A model generated the notes under the pieces. It saw only the letters and a list, made by a program, of their open reading frames with translations, was not told the origin of the DNA and did not search any database. From positions 36,832 to 100,831 of the forward strand of contig CAZWFN010000002.1 in the NCBI GenBank assembly GCA_964633205.1: DNA of 64,000 bases, in the 5' to 3' direction. The stretch comes from CAYVQE01 sp964633205 (GTDB taxonomy: Bacteria > Myxococcota > B64-G9). The first letter of the stretch is position 1; the number at the start of each line of letters is the position of its first letter. Positions 1 through 9,752 of this stretch are shown in pieces. A program made the position numbers and the translations under genes.

Positions 1-781
1 ACAGTCCGCCGTCCAGCCCGGGCCGCAGACACCAGGCGTCGTAGGGGATGCGGCCGGTCTTGGCCACGATGACCAGATCGCCCACCGGCCGGCCGTCGGC
101 CCGGGCGTCGCGCAGCGCTCCCGTCCAGGTGGCGGCCACATCCCAGCGGCCGGCGAACAGGCCCTCGAGGCAGGCGCGGTGGTCGCCGCCGAAGGCGACG
201 GCGCCCAGCGCGGTCTCGGGATCCAGGCCGTTGCGGCGCAGCCAGGCCAGCGGAAACAGGTAGCCGGAGGTGGAGCCGGGGTCGGCGAAGCACGCCCGGG
301 CCCCGGCCAGCCGCGAGCGCAGGGCGTGGGGGTTGTCGCGGCGGGCCACCAGGTAGGAGGAGTAGTCGGTCGAGCCCCGGGCCACCTGCAGCGCGATCAG
401 CTCCAGCTCGGGCAGTCGGTGTCGAGCGCGGACGTAGGCCAGCGGTGACAGCTTGACCAGGTCGACCTGGCCGCGGGCCACCCGATCGACCAGCTCTCCG
501 TAGGAGCCGGTGACCAGCAGCTGCACCGGCCGGCCGAGCTGTTCGGCCAGGTGTGCGGCCAGCGGGGCGAAGCGGGTGCGGGTCGAGGCCACCCCGACCA
601 CCGGCGTCATGCCGAAGGTCAGCGCCGCGGCGTCCGGCTCCGGCTGTGCGCTCGGCGCCTCGGCGCCGGTAGCGGACACCGGTGGTTCTTCGCCGGCCGT
701 TCCGGCCAGCGTCGCCCTTGCCAGGCACAGCAGCGCGATGGCCAGGCCGCGGACGGCGCGCTGGGGGTGGTTCGGATTCAT
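1..781 (-). CDS. PhnD-like phosphate/phosphonate-type substrate-binding protein (3' end cut by window)
   Basis: Reading leftwards from ATG at 781, about 260 codons are open to the window edge with no stop, so the C terminus is missing. The product begins with a hydrophobic signal-like segment (LAIALLCLARATLAG), an Ala/Pro/Glu linker, then a periplasmic binding fold: LTFGMTPVV near residue 53, LLVTGSYGELVDRVARGQVD, a Ser/Gly-rich FADPGSTSGYLFP segment and GRWDVAATWTGAL. These match the PhnD/SsuA-like family that binds small oxyanions or phosphonates. The ATG overlaps the stop of the upstream diguanylate cyclase (ATGA), so the two are translationally coupled. No ABC permease or ATPase is visible on this side, so a sensory role beside the cyclase is more likely than transport; that is inference. 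Confidence 0.8.
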   Translation of the reverse strand, partial: MNPNHPQRAVRGLAIALLCLARATLAGTAGEEPPVSATGAEAPSAQPEPDAAALTFGMTPVVGVASTRTRFAPLAAHLAEQLGRPVQLLVTGSYGELVDRVARGQVDLVKLSPLAYVRARHRLPELELIALQVARGSTDYSSYLVARRDNPHALRSRLAGARACFADPGSTSGYLFPLAWLRRNGLDPETALGAVAFGGDHRACLEGLFAGRWDVAATWTGALRDARADGRPVGDLVIVAKTGRIPYDAWCLRPGLDGGL

Positions 782-2163
782 CGGGCCGCCTCCACTCGGT
801 TGCGGCCGCCGGCCTTGGCCCGGTAGAGCGCCTGGTCGGCGCGTTCGATCAGTGCGGCCGCATCCTCGTCCTGGCCGGCGGCCAGCTCGGCAACCCCGAT
901 GCTGATCGTCAGCCGGCCGCCCGGCTGCTCCCCGCCGCCTTCGAAGTCGCGTTGCTCGATGGCCCGGCGCAGCTTTTCGGCCGCCTTGACCCCCTGGCGC
1001 AGACCGGTATCGAGCAGGGCCACGCAGAACTCCTCGCCGCCGAAGCGGCCGATGATGTCGATCGAGCGCAGGTTGGCCCGCAGCAGCTCGGCCAACCCGG
1101 CCAACAGATGATCGCCGGCCAGGTGGCCGTGGCTGTCGTTGAAGTGCTTGAAGTGATCCACGTCCAGCATCAACAGGCTCAGCCGGTGATCGCCGCGCTG
1201 GGCGCGCATCACCTCGAACTCCAGGCGGTTGAGCAGGTGGCTCTTGTTGGCCAGCCCGGTCAGCCCGTCGGTGGTGGCCACCTGCTCCAGCCGGGCGTTG
1301 GCTTCGCTGAGCTGTTGGTTGGCCAACTCGAGCGCCTGGTTCTTGTCCACGATCTGCTGCGAGCGCTCGGCCACCTTGGCCTCCAGGTCGCGGGTGTAGG
1401 CGGCCAGCTCGGAGGCGGTGGCGTTGAACACACGCGCCAGAGTGGCCAGCTCGTCGCGGCCGCCGCGCTCGGGAACCCGCTGGTCCAGGTCGCCGCCGCC
1501 GATGCGTTCGGCGGTGGTCGACAGCAGGCGCACCGGGCGCACCACCAGTCGCTGCAGGCCGCCGGCCAGGGCCAGCCCGGTGACACCCATCAGCAACAAG
1601 GTCAGCGCCAGCAGTTGCCAGCGCAGCTGTCCGATCCGGTTCTGCAGCGGCTGCAGCGAGAACTGCGCCAGCAGCGTGCCCCAGCGCAGGCCCGAACGCA
1701 CCGGGTAGGACAATGCCAGCCGCGGCTGGCCCCCGGGGCCCCGGCGGCGCTCGATCTGCGTCCGGGGCGAGGCCATGGCCCGGCGGGTGAAGGGGTCGTC
1801 GAGCACCCGGCCGTACTCGGTCTCGCGGGTGTGGGCCAGTACCCGGCCGGCCGGGTTGACCACGCACAGCTCGACCAGGTCGCGGATGGGGTCGGCATCC
1901 CGGCCGCGGCCGCCCGGCGGCACGTAGGGCTGCTCTTCGGGCTCGCGGAACTGGGCCAAGAAGTCGTCCAGCCGCTCGATCTCGTGGCTGGCCAGGCTGA
2001 TCGAGCAGGGCACCGCCAGAGCGGCCAGCAGCGAGCGGCCCCGGTGCTCCATCTCCTCCAGCAGCAGCTCCTCGGTCAGGGCCACGCCGGTCAGTCCGGC
2101 CAGGCCGACCAGGGGCACCAGCAGGCCCACCACCAGCAAGGTCAGCTTCGAACGGATGCTCAC
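778..2163 (-). CDS. Membrane-bound diguanylate cyclase (sensor-HAMP-GGDEF)
   Basis: This protein makes cyclic di-GMP at the inner membrane. It has TM1 at about residues 7-29, a roughly 150-residue periplasmic sensor region, TM2 at about 183-205 (LLALTLLLMGVTGLALAGGL), HAMP at about 206-258, a coiled-coil linker, and a C-terminal GGDEF domain with DGLTGLANK, the metal/GTP loop and the active motif GGEEF. The inhibitory I-site RSID lies exactly five residues before GGEEF, so product inhibition is expected. GTG at 2163 is chosen because GGAGG precedes it and because an upstream ATG at 2190 lies inside a predicted -10 box. The gene overlaps the PhnD-like gene by 4 bases, which suggests that the binding protein feeds a signal to this cyclase. 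Confidence 0.88.
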   Translation of the reverse strand: MSIRSKLTLLVVGLLVPLVGLAGLTGVALTEELLLEEMEHRGRSLLAALAVPCSISLASHEIERLDDFLAQFREPEEQPYVPPGGRGRDADPIRDLVELCVVNPAGRVLAHTRETEYGRVLDDPFTRRAMASPRTQIERRRGPGGQPRLALSYPVRSGLRWGTLLAQFSLQPLQNRIGQLRWQLLALTLLLMGVTGLALAGGLQRLVVRPVRLLSTTAERIGGGDLDQRVPERGGRDELATLARVFNATASELAAYTRDLEAKVAERSQQIVDKNQALELANQQLSEANARLEQVATTDGLTGLANKSHLLNRLEFEVMRAQRGDHRLSLLMLDVDHFKHFNDSHGHLAGDHLLAGLAELLRANLRSIDIIGRFGGEEFCVALLDTGLRQGVKAAEKLRRAIEQRDFEGGGEQPGGRLTISIGVAELAAGQDEDAAALIERADQALYRAKAGGRNRVEAAR

Positions 2164-2185
2164 GGTGTTGTCCGCCTCCAGGCCA

Positions 2186-2215
2186 ACCATAGCGGTCCCG
2201 CTGGGCTGGAGGCAA
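2186..2215 (-). promoter_or_regulatory. Predicted promoter of the diguanylate cyclase operon
   Basis: On the minus strand TTGCCT and TATGGT are separated by 18 bases. Transcription would start near 2180, upstream of the GTG start at 2163. The ATG at 2190 falls within the -10 element, which argues against its use as a start. Confidence 0.45.
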
Positions 2216-2275
2216 GCTGCCGCCCGGAGCCAGATCCGGGTGCCGCAATACCGCGCAATGAGCGCCCGCGGCGCA

Positions 2276-2304
2276 TCGACAGGTCGCGGCCGGGGGTTTA
2301 TCCT
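2276..2304 (+). promoter_or_regulatory. Predicted promoter of the LTD/FGE lipoprotein gene
   Basis: TCGACA and TATCCT are separated by 17 bases. The -10 ends 30 bases before the ATG at 2335, which has a GGAGG ribosome site. Confidence 0.45.
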
Positions 2305-2334
2305 GATATCGTGGACTGGTGCGGAGGTGCAGCC

Positions 2335-4020
<1,686 letters not shown>

Positions 4021-4035
4021 CTTCCATCGCGCCGC

Positions 4036-4902
4036 TCACTTGGCCAGCAGGTCGAGCTCGACCTCGGTGCCCGACGACGGGGCGCCGAGGCCGGCGGACA
4101 GCAGGATGCGGGCCAGGCCGTCGCACTTGGGATGGAAGCCCAGCATGGTGATGCCGTTGCTGGCGAAGTCGCTGCTGTCGGCCGACTCGATGATGCCGAA
4201 GCCGCGCACCGGGTTGAGCGGGCATTCGGCGTCGACCGTGGCCGCCGCCAGCAGGGTCTGGTCGCCGAAGGCCTGGTGATCGCCCGAGCGGCCGGCGCCC
4301 TGGCGCACGCCGTGGATGGTCAGCCGATCGTCGCTGGGATCGCCCGGGGTGTCGCCGCGGTCGACGTCGACCAGCCACATCGACTGGCTGAGCTCGAAGC
4401 GCTCGCTGCCGGCCAGCTCGATGTCGAGGTCGTAGAAGATGACCTTGAGCCTGTCGTCCTCGGCATCCGGGTCGGCGCGATCCATTTCGAAGCGGGTGAC
4501 CAGAAAGGCGTGGACCCGCTCGACCAGCAGCCGCTCGCCCGAGACGTCCACGTCGCCGAACACCGCTGTGAACAGCCCGTTTTGCTCCGAGGTCATGGCC
4601 CCGGTGACCAGGATGCGGCCCTCGGCGCCCGGTGCCAGCGGCAGGGGACACCGCTGGTCGACGATCAGATCGACCACCCCGCCGCAAGGCGGATCAGCGC
4701 AGTTGGTCGAGAACTCGGCGCAGGGCGAGGGTTGGCCGTCGAAGGCCGCCATGGCCAGCGCGGCGGCATGGCCGATGGGCGCGGCCACGGCCAGACCCTG
4801 CTCCACCGGGCGCACCGAGGGCTCGAAGAAGGGATCCTCGCAGGCGGCCAGCGACGCCACCAGCAGCAGACACAGCACGGGGGCTGAAAGGCGGCTCATC
4901 AT
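4036..4902 (-). CDS. Predicted lipoprotein of unknown function
   Basis: 288 residues starting with MM; GGGAGG lies 5-8 bases upstream. The signal peptide ends in LAAC (Cys21), a lipobox. The mature part has scattered Cys residues (CAEFSTNCADPPCGG, RCPLPL, ECPLNP, KCDGLA) and beta-rich stretches, with no family I recognise. It lies 50 bases downstream of the HExxH peptidase gene on the same strand, so both are likely read from the promoter at 5909-5938. The role is unknown; a cell-envelope location is the only safe inference. Confidence 0.7.
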   Translation of the reverse strand: MMSRLSAPVLCLLLVASLAACEDPFFEPSVRPVEQGLAVAAPIGHAAALAMAAFDGQPSPCAEFSTNCADPPCGGVVDLIVDQRCPLPLAPGAEGRILVTGAMTSEQNGLFTAVFGDVDVSGERLLVERVHAFLVTRFEMDRADPDAEDDRLKVIFYDLDIELAGSERFELSQSMWLVDVDRGDTPGDPSDDRLTIHGVRQGAGRSGDHQAFGDQTLLAAATVDAECPLNPVRGFGIIESADSSDFASNGITMLGFHPKCDGLARILLSAGLGAPSSGTEVELDLLAK

Positions 4903-4952
4903 CGGATCCTCCCATCGTCAAGACCATCGGCGGTCGCAAGGCCCGCAGCGCC

Positions 4953-5885
4953 TCAGCGCTCGGCATCCGCATCCGCCTCGTCGGCGGGCGTTGCATCACC
5001 GGCCCGTTTCTCACCGCGGCCGCGCTCGATCATCTGATCGAGCGGCAGCCGGGTCAGCTGTTCCTCGTCTTGTTCCTTCGCCGGGCCGCGTTGGATCTCG
5101 ATCTGCCTGGCGGGCTGCCGGCGTTGCCGGCGGCGCAGCGGGGGCTCGTCGGGAAACAGCCAGCGATGCAAGCTGCGATCGCCGACCCGCAGGGCCAGCG
5201 GGTGGGGTGCCGTCTCCAGCTCGGGCAGGGCCGCCAGCAGCTTCTGCTCGTCGCTGGCGGCCAGCAGCCGCTCCACCAGAGCCAGGCTCTGGCGGTAGCA
5301 CCAGGCGGTGCGCGCCGGATTGCCGCGCAGCCGCCAGTTGATCTCCAGCGCGGCCAGCTCGGCCGAGGTGGTCGGCCCGCGGCCCACCGGACGCCGGCCC
5401 TCGAAGTGCTGCGCCAGGCCCTCGTGCAACCAGGTGGGGCAGTGCGGTCCGGCCTGGTGGTCGATCAGGTAGTGGGTCAGCTCGTGGGCCAGCAGGCCGC
5501 CCAGCCGGCCGATGCGGTGCATGCGGCGGATCTGCTTGGCAGGCTGGGTGATGATGCCGGTGCGCTGGGAGTAGATGGCCTGGGTGTGCCGGCCGCGGCC
5601 GGTATGGGCGTGGAAGGTCTGGGCGTCGTCGGCGATCATCAGCCGCACCATGGGCCTGCCGGTCAACTCCACCCCGAAGCGTGGCGCCAGAGCGCGCAGC
5701 TTCTCGCAGGCCAGTTCGGCCACCTCGGGTCCGATGGTGCCGTTGGGCTCGACCGGATCCTCGAGCGCCACCACCACCTCGGGGCAGTCGCTCAGCTCGT
5801 AGGGCTCGGCCGCCGCCGGACCGGCCAGCAGCAGCACGGCAGCGGCCAGCGCAACCCGGGAGCCGATCAATGGGGTGTAGCGCAT
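4953..5885 (-). CDS. Secreted zinc metallopeptidase of the gluzincin type (peptidase MA-like)
   Basis: 310 residues with a clear signal peptide (ALAAAVLLLAGPAAA, cleavage near residue 26). The zinc site reads HELTHYLIDHQ at about residues 135-145, with the third-ligand Glu in WLHEGLAQHFEG some 20 residues on. This HExxH...HEGxA arrangement is typical of peptidase-MA/M48-M1-like gluzincins. The C-terminal about 70 residues are Arg/Glu/Gln-rich and probably disordered. The substrate is unknown. It is first in a two-gene minus-strand unit with the lipoprotein at 4036-4902 and is divergent from speA. Confidence 0.75.
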   Translation of the reverse strand: MRYTPLIGSRVALAAAVLLLAGPAAAEPYELSDCPEVVVALEDPVEPNGTIGPEVAELACEKLRALAPRFGVELTGRPMVRLMIADDAQTFHAHTGRGRHTQAIYSQRTGIITQPAKQIRRMHRIGRLGGLLAHELTHYLIDHQAGPHCPTWLHEGLAQHFEGRRPVGRGPTTSAELAALEINWRLRGNPARTAWCYRQSLALVERLLAASDEQKLLAALPELETAPHPLALRVGDRSLHRWLFPDEPPLRRRQRRQPARQIEIQRGPAKEQDEEQLTRLPLDQMIERGRGEKRAGDATPADEADADAER

Positions 5886-5908
5886 CGACGACCTCCACGA
5901 TCGCTTCG

Positions 5909-5938
5909 ATTCTAGCCCTTTTGCCAGGTCGAGCTCAA
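5909..5938 (-). promoter_or_regulatory. Predicted promoter of the peptidase/lipoprotein unit
   Basis: Minus strand TTGAGC, an 18-base spacer, then TAGAAT, with the -10 about 24 bases before the ATG at 5885. Confidence 0.5.
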
Positions 5939-5949
5939 CGGTGGTCGGT

Positions 5950-5978
5950 TTGACCCTTGCCGGCGGCGCCGCTATGCT
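5950..5978 (+). promoter_or_regulatory. Predicted promoter of the speA operon
   Basis: TTGACC, a 17-base spacer, then TATGCT. The expected transcription start near 5985 leaves a short leader with GCGAGG before the ATG at 5999. It rules out the upstream candidate start at 5957, which lies inside the promoter. Confidence 0.55.
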
Positions 5979-5998
5979 GCCAGCGCGAGGACGATGAC

Positions 5999-7897
5999 AT
6001 GGACGCCTGGACCATCGACGACGCCCGCGAGCAGTACCTGGTCTCGGCCTGGGGCGCGCCTTACGTCGATATCAACGAACGCGGTCACGTGGAGGTGGCC
6101 CCGGCGGGAGCCGACGGCGGCCGGGTCGATCTGAAGGATCTGGTCGATGACCTGCTCGGCCGCGGGCTGTCGCTGCCGATGCTGGTGCGCTTCAACGGCA
6201 TCCTGGAGCACCGCATCCAGGCCCTGCACGCCGCCTTCGATCGGGCCCGGCGCGAGTACGACTACGCCGGCGTCTACCGGGCGGTGCTGCCGGTCAAGGT
6301 CAACCAGCGCCGCCAGGTGGTCGAGCAGCTGCTGCGCTGCGGCCGGGCCCAGCACCTGGGCCTGGAGGTGGGCTCGAAGCCAGAGCTGATGCTGGCGCTG
6401 GCGCTGGTCGACGATCCCGAGGCATTGATCGTGTGCAACGGCTACAAGGACGCCGGCACGCTGGAGGCGGCGCTGTCGGCCCAGCGGCTGGGGCGCCGGG
6501 TGCTGGTGGTGGTCGATCGCTTCGAGGGCCTGGAGCCGCTGCTGCGGGCGGCCGAGCGGTTGGGGCTGGAGCCGCACATCGGCCTGCGGGCCAAGCTGTC
6601 CAGCCGCGGCAGCGGCAAGTGGCGCGAGTCGGGCGGCGACCGCAGCAAGTTCGGCCTGACGGCCGGCGAGCTGTTGCAGGCCGTGGCCGCGCTCGAGCGG
6701 CGCGGCCTGCTGGGGCGGCTGGAGATGCTCCATTTCCACCTGGGCTCGCAGCTGGCCGACATCAGCGCGGTCAAAAACGCCCTGCGCGAGTCCTGCCGGC
6801 TGTACGTCGATCTGGTTCGGCTGGGCGCCGGGCTGCGGCTGTTCGACGTCGGCGGCGGGCTGGCCGTCGACTACGACGGCTCGCGCACCCGGTCGCTGTC
6901 CTCGATGAACTACAGCCTGCAGGAGTACGCCAACGATGTGGTGGCCACGGTGGGTGACGCCTGCCGTGACGCCGGGCTGGCCATGCCGACGCTGATCTCG
7001 GAGAGCGGCCGCGCCCTGTGCGCCCACCACGCGGTGCTACTGTTCGACGTGCTGGGAGTCAACAGCCGCAGCTCGGATGAGGTACCGCGCGCTCCTGGAG
7101 ACGCGGACCACGCGATCCACCACCTGCTGTGGGAGGCGTACAACACCGTCAGCCGCAAGGCCTACCAGGAGGCCTACAACGACCTGTTGGAGTACCGCCA
7201 GCAGATTCAGTTGCTGTATGGCCACGGCGGGCTGGACCTGTCGGCCAGGGCCTACGCCGAGGAGTTGGCCTGGGCCTGTGCCCAGCGCATCCGCCGGGTC
7301 GTTCACCAGCTCGACTACGTCCCGGAGGAGCTCGACGCTCTCGAGCACCACGTGGCCGACACCTACTACTGCAACCTGTCGGTCTTCCAGTCGGCGCCCG
7401 ACCACTGGGCGGTGCGCCAGTTGTTCCCGGTGATGCCGATCCACCGGCTGGAGCAACGGCCGACCCGACCGGCCACCATCGCCGATTTGACCTGCGACTC
7501 GGATGGGCGCATCGACCGTTTCATCGACCTGCGCGACGTGCGCGACACCCTGCTGTTGCATCCGCACCCGCCGGACGATGCGCCTTACGTGCTCGGCCTG
7601 TTTTTGGTCGGCGCCTACCAGGAGACCCTGGGGGCGATGCACAACTTGTTCGGTGCCCCGGCCGCGGTGCACGTCGACGTGGCCGCCGACGGGGTGGCGG
7701 TCTCGGAGCTGGCGCCCGGCCAGACCGTCGGCGCAGTGCTCGAGCGGATGGATTATGACCGGCGGGCTCTGACCGAACGGCTGAGCAAGGCCGCCGACCG
7801 TGCCTTGCGTCGAGGGGACATCGGTGTCGACGACGTCCGGCGGCTGATGGACCGCTTCGCGGCCGAGCTCGACAGCAGCACCTACCTGGAGCCGTGA
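5999..7897 (+). CDS. speA: Biosynthetic arginine decarboxylase
   Basis: 632 residues, the usual length for the PLP-dependent SpeA family. It converts arginine to agmatine, the first step of polyamine synthesis from arginine, in the cytoplasm. The PLP lysine is in VLPVKVNQRR near residue 100. Other family blocks are LGLEVGSKPEL, SRGSGKWRESGGDRSKFGL, LHFHLGSQ, DVGGGLAVDYDGS, SESGRAL and TCDSDGRIDRFIDL, which carries the catalytic Cys. The start is supported by GAGG 8 bases before ATG. It leads a tight four-gene operon (gaps 28, 20 and 10 bases). No agmatine-using gene (speB, aguA) follows in the window. Confidence 0.95.
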   Translation: MDAWTIDDAREQYLVSAWGAPYVDINERGHVEVAPAGADGGRVDLKDLVDDLLGRGLSLPMLVRFNGILEHRIQALHAAFDRARREYDYAGVYRAVLPVKVNQRRQVVEQLLRCGRAQHLGLEVGSKPELMLALALVDDPEALIVCNGYKDAGTLEAALSAQRLGRRVLVVVDRFEGLEPLLRAAERLGLEPHIGLRAKLSSRGSGKWRESGGDRSKFGLTAGELLQAVAALERRGLLGRLEMLHFHLGSQLADISAVKNALRESCRLYVDLVRLGAGLRLFDVGGGLAVDYDGSRTRSLSSMNYSLQEYANDVVATVGDACRDAGLAMPTLISESGRALCAHHAVLLFDVLGVNSRSSDEVPRAPGDADHAIHHLLWEAYNTVSRKAYQEAYNDLLEYRQQIQLLYGHGGLDLSARAYAEELAWACAQRIRRVVHQLDYVPEELDALEHHVADTYYCNLSVFQSAPDHWAVRQLFPVMPIHRLEQRPTRPATIADLTCDSDGRIDRFIDLRDVRDTLLLHPHPPDDAPYVLGLFLVGAYQETLGAMHNLFGAPAAVHVDVAADGVAVSELAPGQTVGAVLERMDYDRRALTERLSKAADRALRRGDIGVDDVRRLMDRFAAELDSSTYLEP

Positions 7898-7925
7898 TCG
7901 CGCTCGGCGGCCCGAGGAGGACGAG

Positions 7926-8717
7926 ATGGACTTGAGACTCGAAGGCAAGAAGGCGTTGTGCTGTGCTTCCAGCAAGGGCCTGGGCTTCGCCTCGGCCATG
8001 GCGCTGGCCACCGAGGGGGCCGAGGTCTTTCTCAGCGCCCGCCACCGCGAGCCGCTGGAGGCGGCCGCCGCCTGCATCGCCCAGGCCGGCGGCCGGCGGC
8101 CGGAGCTGGCCTGCGCCGACATGGCCGTGGCCGCCGACCGCGAGCGCCTGTTCGAGACAGCCGAGCGCAGCCTGGGCCAAATCGACGTCATGCTGGTCAA
8201 TGCCGGCGGTCCGCCGCCCGGGCCCTTCGAGCGCCACGGTGCCGAGAACTGGGAGTTGGCCATCGAGCTGGCCCTGGGCTCGGTGACCCACCTGTGTCGC
8301 CTGGCGCTGCCCGGTATGCGCCGGCGGGGCTTCGGCCGCATCGTGCAGATCGTCTCCATCGCCGGGCTGGAGCACATCGACGGGCTGATCCTGTCCAACG
8401 CCTCGCGCCCGGCGGTGCTGGGCTTCGCCAAGGCGCTGGCCCGCGAGCTGGGCGACAGCGGGGTGCTGATCAACAGCATCTGTCCAGGGATCTTTCTGAC
8501 CGACCGCATCCGCGAGCTGGCCAGCGAGCGCGCGGCCGAGCGGGGCATCAGCCGCGAGCAGTACCTGGAACAGCTCGGCAGCGACGTGCCCCTGGGCCGG
8601 CCGGGGGACCCGGCCGAGGTCGGCGACCTGGCCGCGTTTTTGGCCTCGCCGCGCAACAGCTACATCAATGGTTCCGCGGTGGTGATCGACGGCGGCCGCA
8701 CCCGCCGGCTGATCTGA
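7926..8717 (+). CDS. Atypical short-chain dehydrogenase/reductase (SDR) lacking the Tyr-Lys catalytic pair
   Basis: 263 residues with a Rossmann fold: a modified cofactor motif CASSKGLG (instead of TGxxxGIG), NAGGPPPGP where NNAG is usual, Ser at VSIAG, and GSAVVIDGG at the end. Where a normal SDR has YxxxK the sequence reads SNASRPAV, so Tyr is Ser and Lys is Arg. This fits the known atypical beta-ketoacyl-reductase-like SDR subgroup, which deviates in both cofactor motif and catalytic tetrad. GAGG precedes the ATG. It lies between speA and a lipid kinase in one operon; its substrate cannot be told. Confidence 0.82.
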   Translation: MDLRLEGKKALCCASSKGLGFASAMALATEGAEVFLSARHREPLEAAAACIAQAGGRRPELACADMAVAADRERLFETAERSLGQIDVMLVNAGGPPPGPFERHGAENWELAIELALGSVTHLCRLALPGMRRRGFGRIVQIVSIAGLEHIDGLILSNASRPAVLGFAKALARELGDSGVLINSICPGIFLTDRIRELASERAAERGISREQYLEQLGSDVPLGRPGDPAEVGDLAAFLASPRNSYINGSAVVIDGGRTRRLI

Positions 8718-8737
8718 TCCGCGGGCTGGAGGAGGCC

Positions 8738-9742
8738 ATGCCCGGTATCGGCGTCATCAGCAACCGCAACGCCCGCTTGAACAAGCTCTACCCGCGCATC
8801 CGTGATCGGATGGCCTTCGTGGTCGGCCGCGGTGGCGAGGTGGCCTCGACCGGCTCGCTGGACGACGCCCGCCAAGCCGTCGAGACCTTCCGCGAGCTGG
8901 CCACCGATATGGTCGCCATCAGCGGCGGCGACGGCACCGCCCACCGCACCCTGGAGCTGATGCTCGAGGTGTACGGCGACCAGGAGCTGCCACCGGTGCT
9001 GCTGCTGCCCACCGGCACCCAGAACATGGTGCCCAACTCCTTCGGCATCCGCGACAGCGGCGTGGCCACCCTGTTGCTGGCCCAGGCGCGCTACCGGCAC
9101 AACGTGCCACTGCGCTGTGTGCGGCGCAACATGCTCAGGGTCAACGAGCACCACTCCTTCATGCTGGGCATCGGCATCGCCCCGCGCTTCCTCAAGCAGT
9201 ACTACGAGCGCGGCGACACCACCCACCTGGGCGCGGCCAAGCTGCTGGGCCAAAGAGCCGTCGACGCCGTGCGCGGCACCGAGGCGGCCAAGGCGCTGGT
9301 GGCGCCCATCCGCACGCGCTACCGGCTGGACGAGGGCCCCTGGCGCGAAAAACCCTTCCACACCATCTTCTGCAGCTTCATCGAGGAGCTCAGCCTGCGC
9401 TTCAAGTGCTTCCCGCGGGCCGGCTGGGACGAGGGCCTGTTCGAGTCGCTGATGATGGAAGGTCCGCCGGTGTGGGTGGCCCGGGCGCTGGCCGACCTGT
9501 GGCTCGGCACGACCCGCGAGCTGCGCGGCGTGGAGCGCAACATGGCCCGCCGCATCGAGTTCGAGCTCGATCACCCCGAGCCCTACACCCTGGACGGCGA
9601 GGTCTACGAGCCCGCCGATCGTTTCAGCGTCAGCGCCGGGCCCGAGCTGCGCTTCGTGGTTCCCGGGCTGAAGCTCAGGCGCCCCGACCGCCGGCTGCGC
9701 CACGAGACCATCGGGCCGTGGGACATGCGTTTTCTGGTCTGA
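8738..9742 (+). CDS. Diacylglycerol kinase catalytic-domain family lipid kinase
   Basis: 334 residues. The N-terminal half has the DAGK/sphingosine-kinase fold: IGVISNRNARLNK at the start, ISGGDGTAHRTL near residue 65 (the nucleotide-binding GGDGT), then LPTGTQNMV. The C-terminal half ends with LDGEVYEPADRFSV, the second-domain signature region. It should phosphorylate a membrane lipid or lipid-like alcohol at the cytoplasmic face. GGAGG directly precedes ATG at 8738. It is third in the speA operon and 10 bases before the 673-residue unknown protein, which suggests a shared pathway of lipid modification. Confidence 0.85.
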   Translation: MPGIGVISNRNARLNKLYPRIRDRMAFVVGRGGEVASTGSLDDARQAVETFRELATDMVAISGGDGTAHRTLELMLEVYGDQELPPVLLLPTGTQNMVPNSFGIRDSGVATLLLAQARYRHNVPLRCVRRNMLRVNEHHSFMLGIGIAPRFLKQYYERGDTTHLGAAKLLGQRAVDAVRGTEAAKALVAPIRTRYRLDEGPWREKPFHTIFCSFIEELSLRFKCFPRAGWDEGLFESLMMEGPPVWVARALADLWLGTTRELRGVERNMARRIEFELDHPEPYTLDGEVYEPADRFSVSAGPELRFVVPGLKLRRPDRRLRHETIGPWDMRFLV

Positions 9743-9752
9743 GGGAGGAACC

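Noticed and set aside
682..2334. Plus-strand open frame upstream of the lipoprotein start
   Set aside because: It is the antisense shadow of the GGDEF domain, low in sense (Gln/Leu/Gly/Ala/His-rich) and has no ribosome site; the lipoprotein signal peptide begins at 2335.
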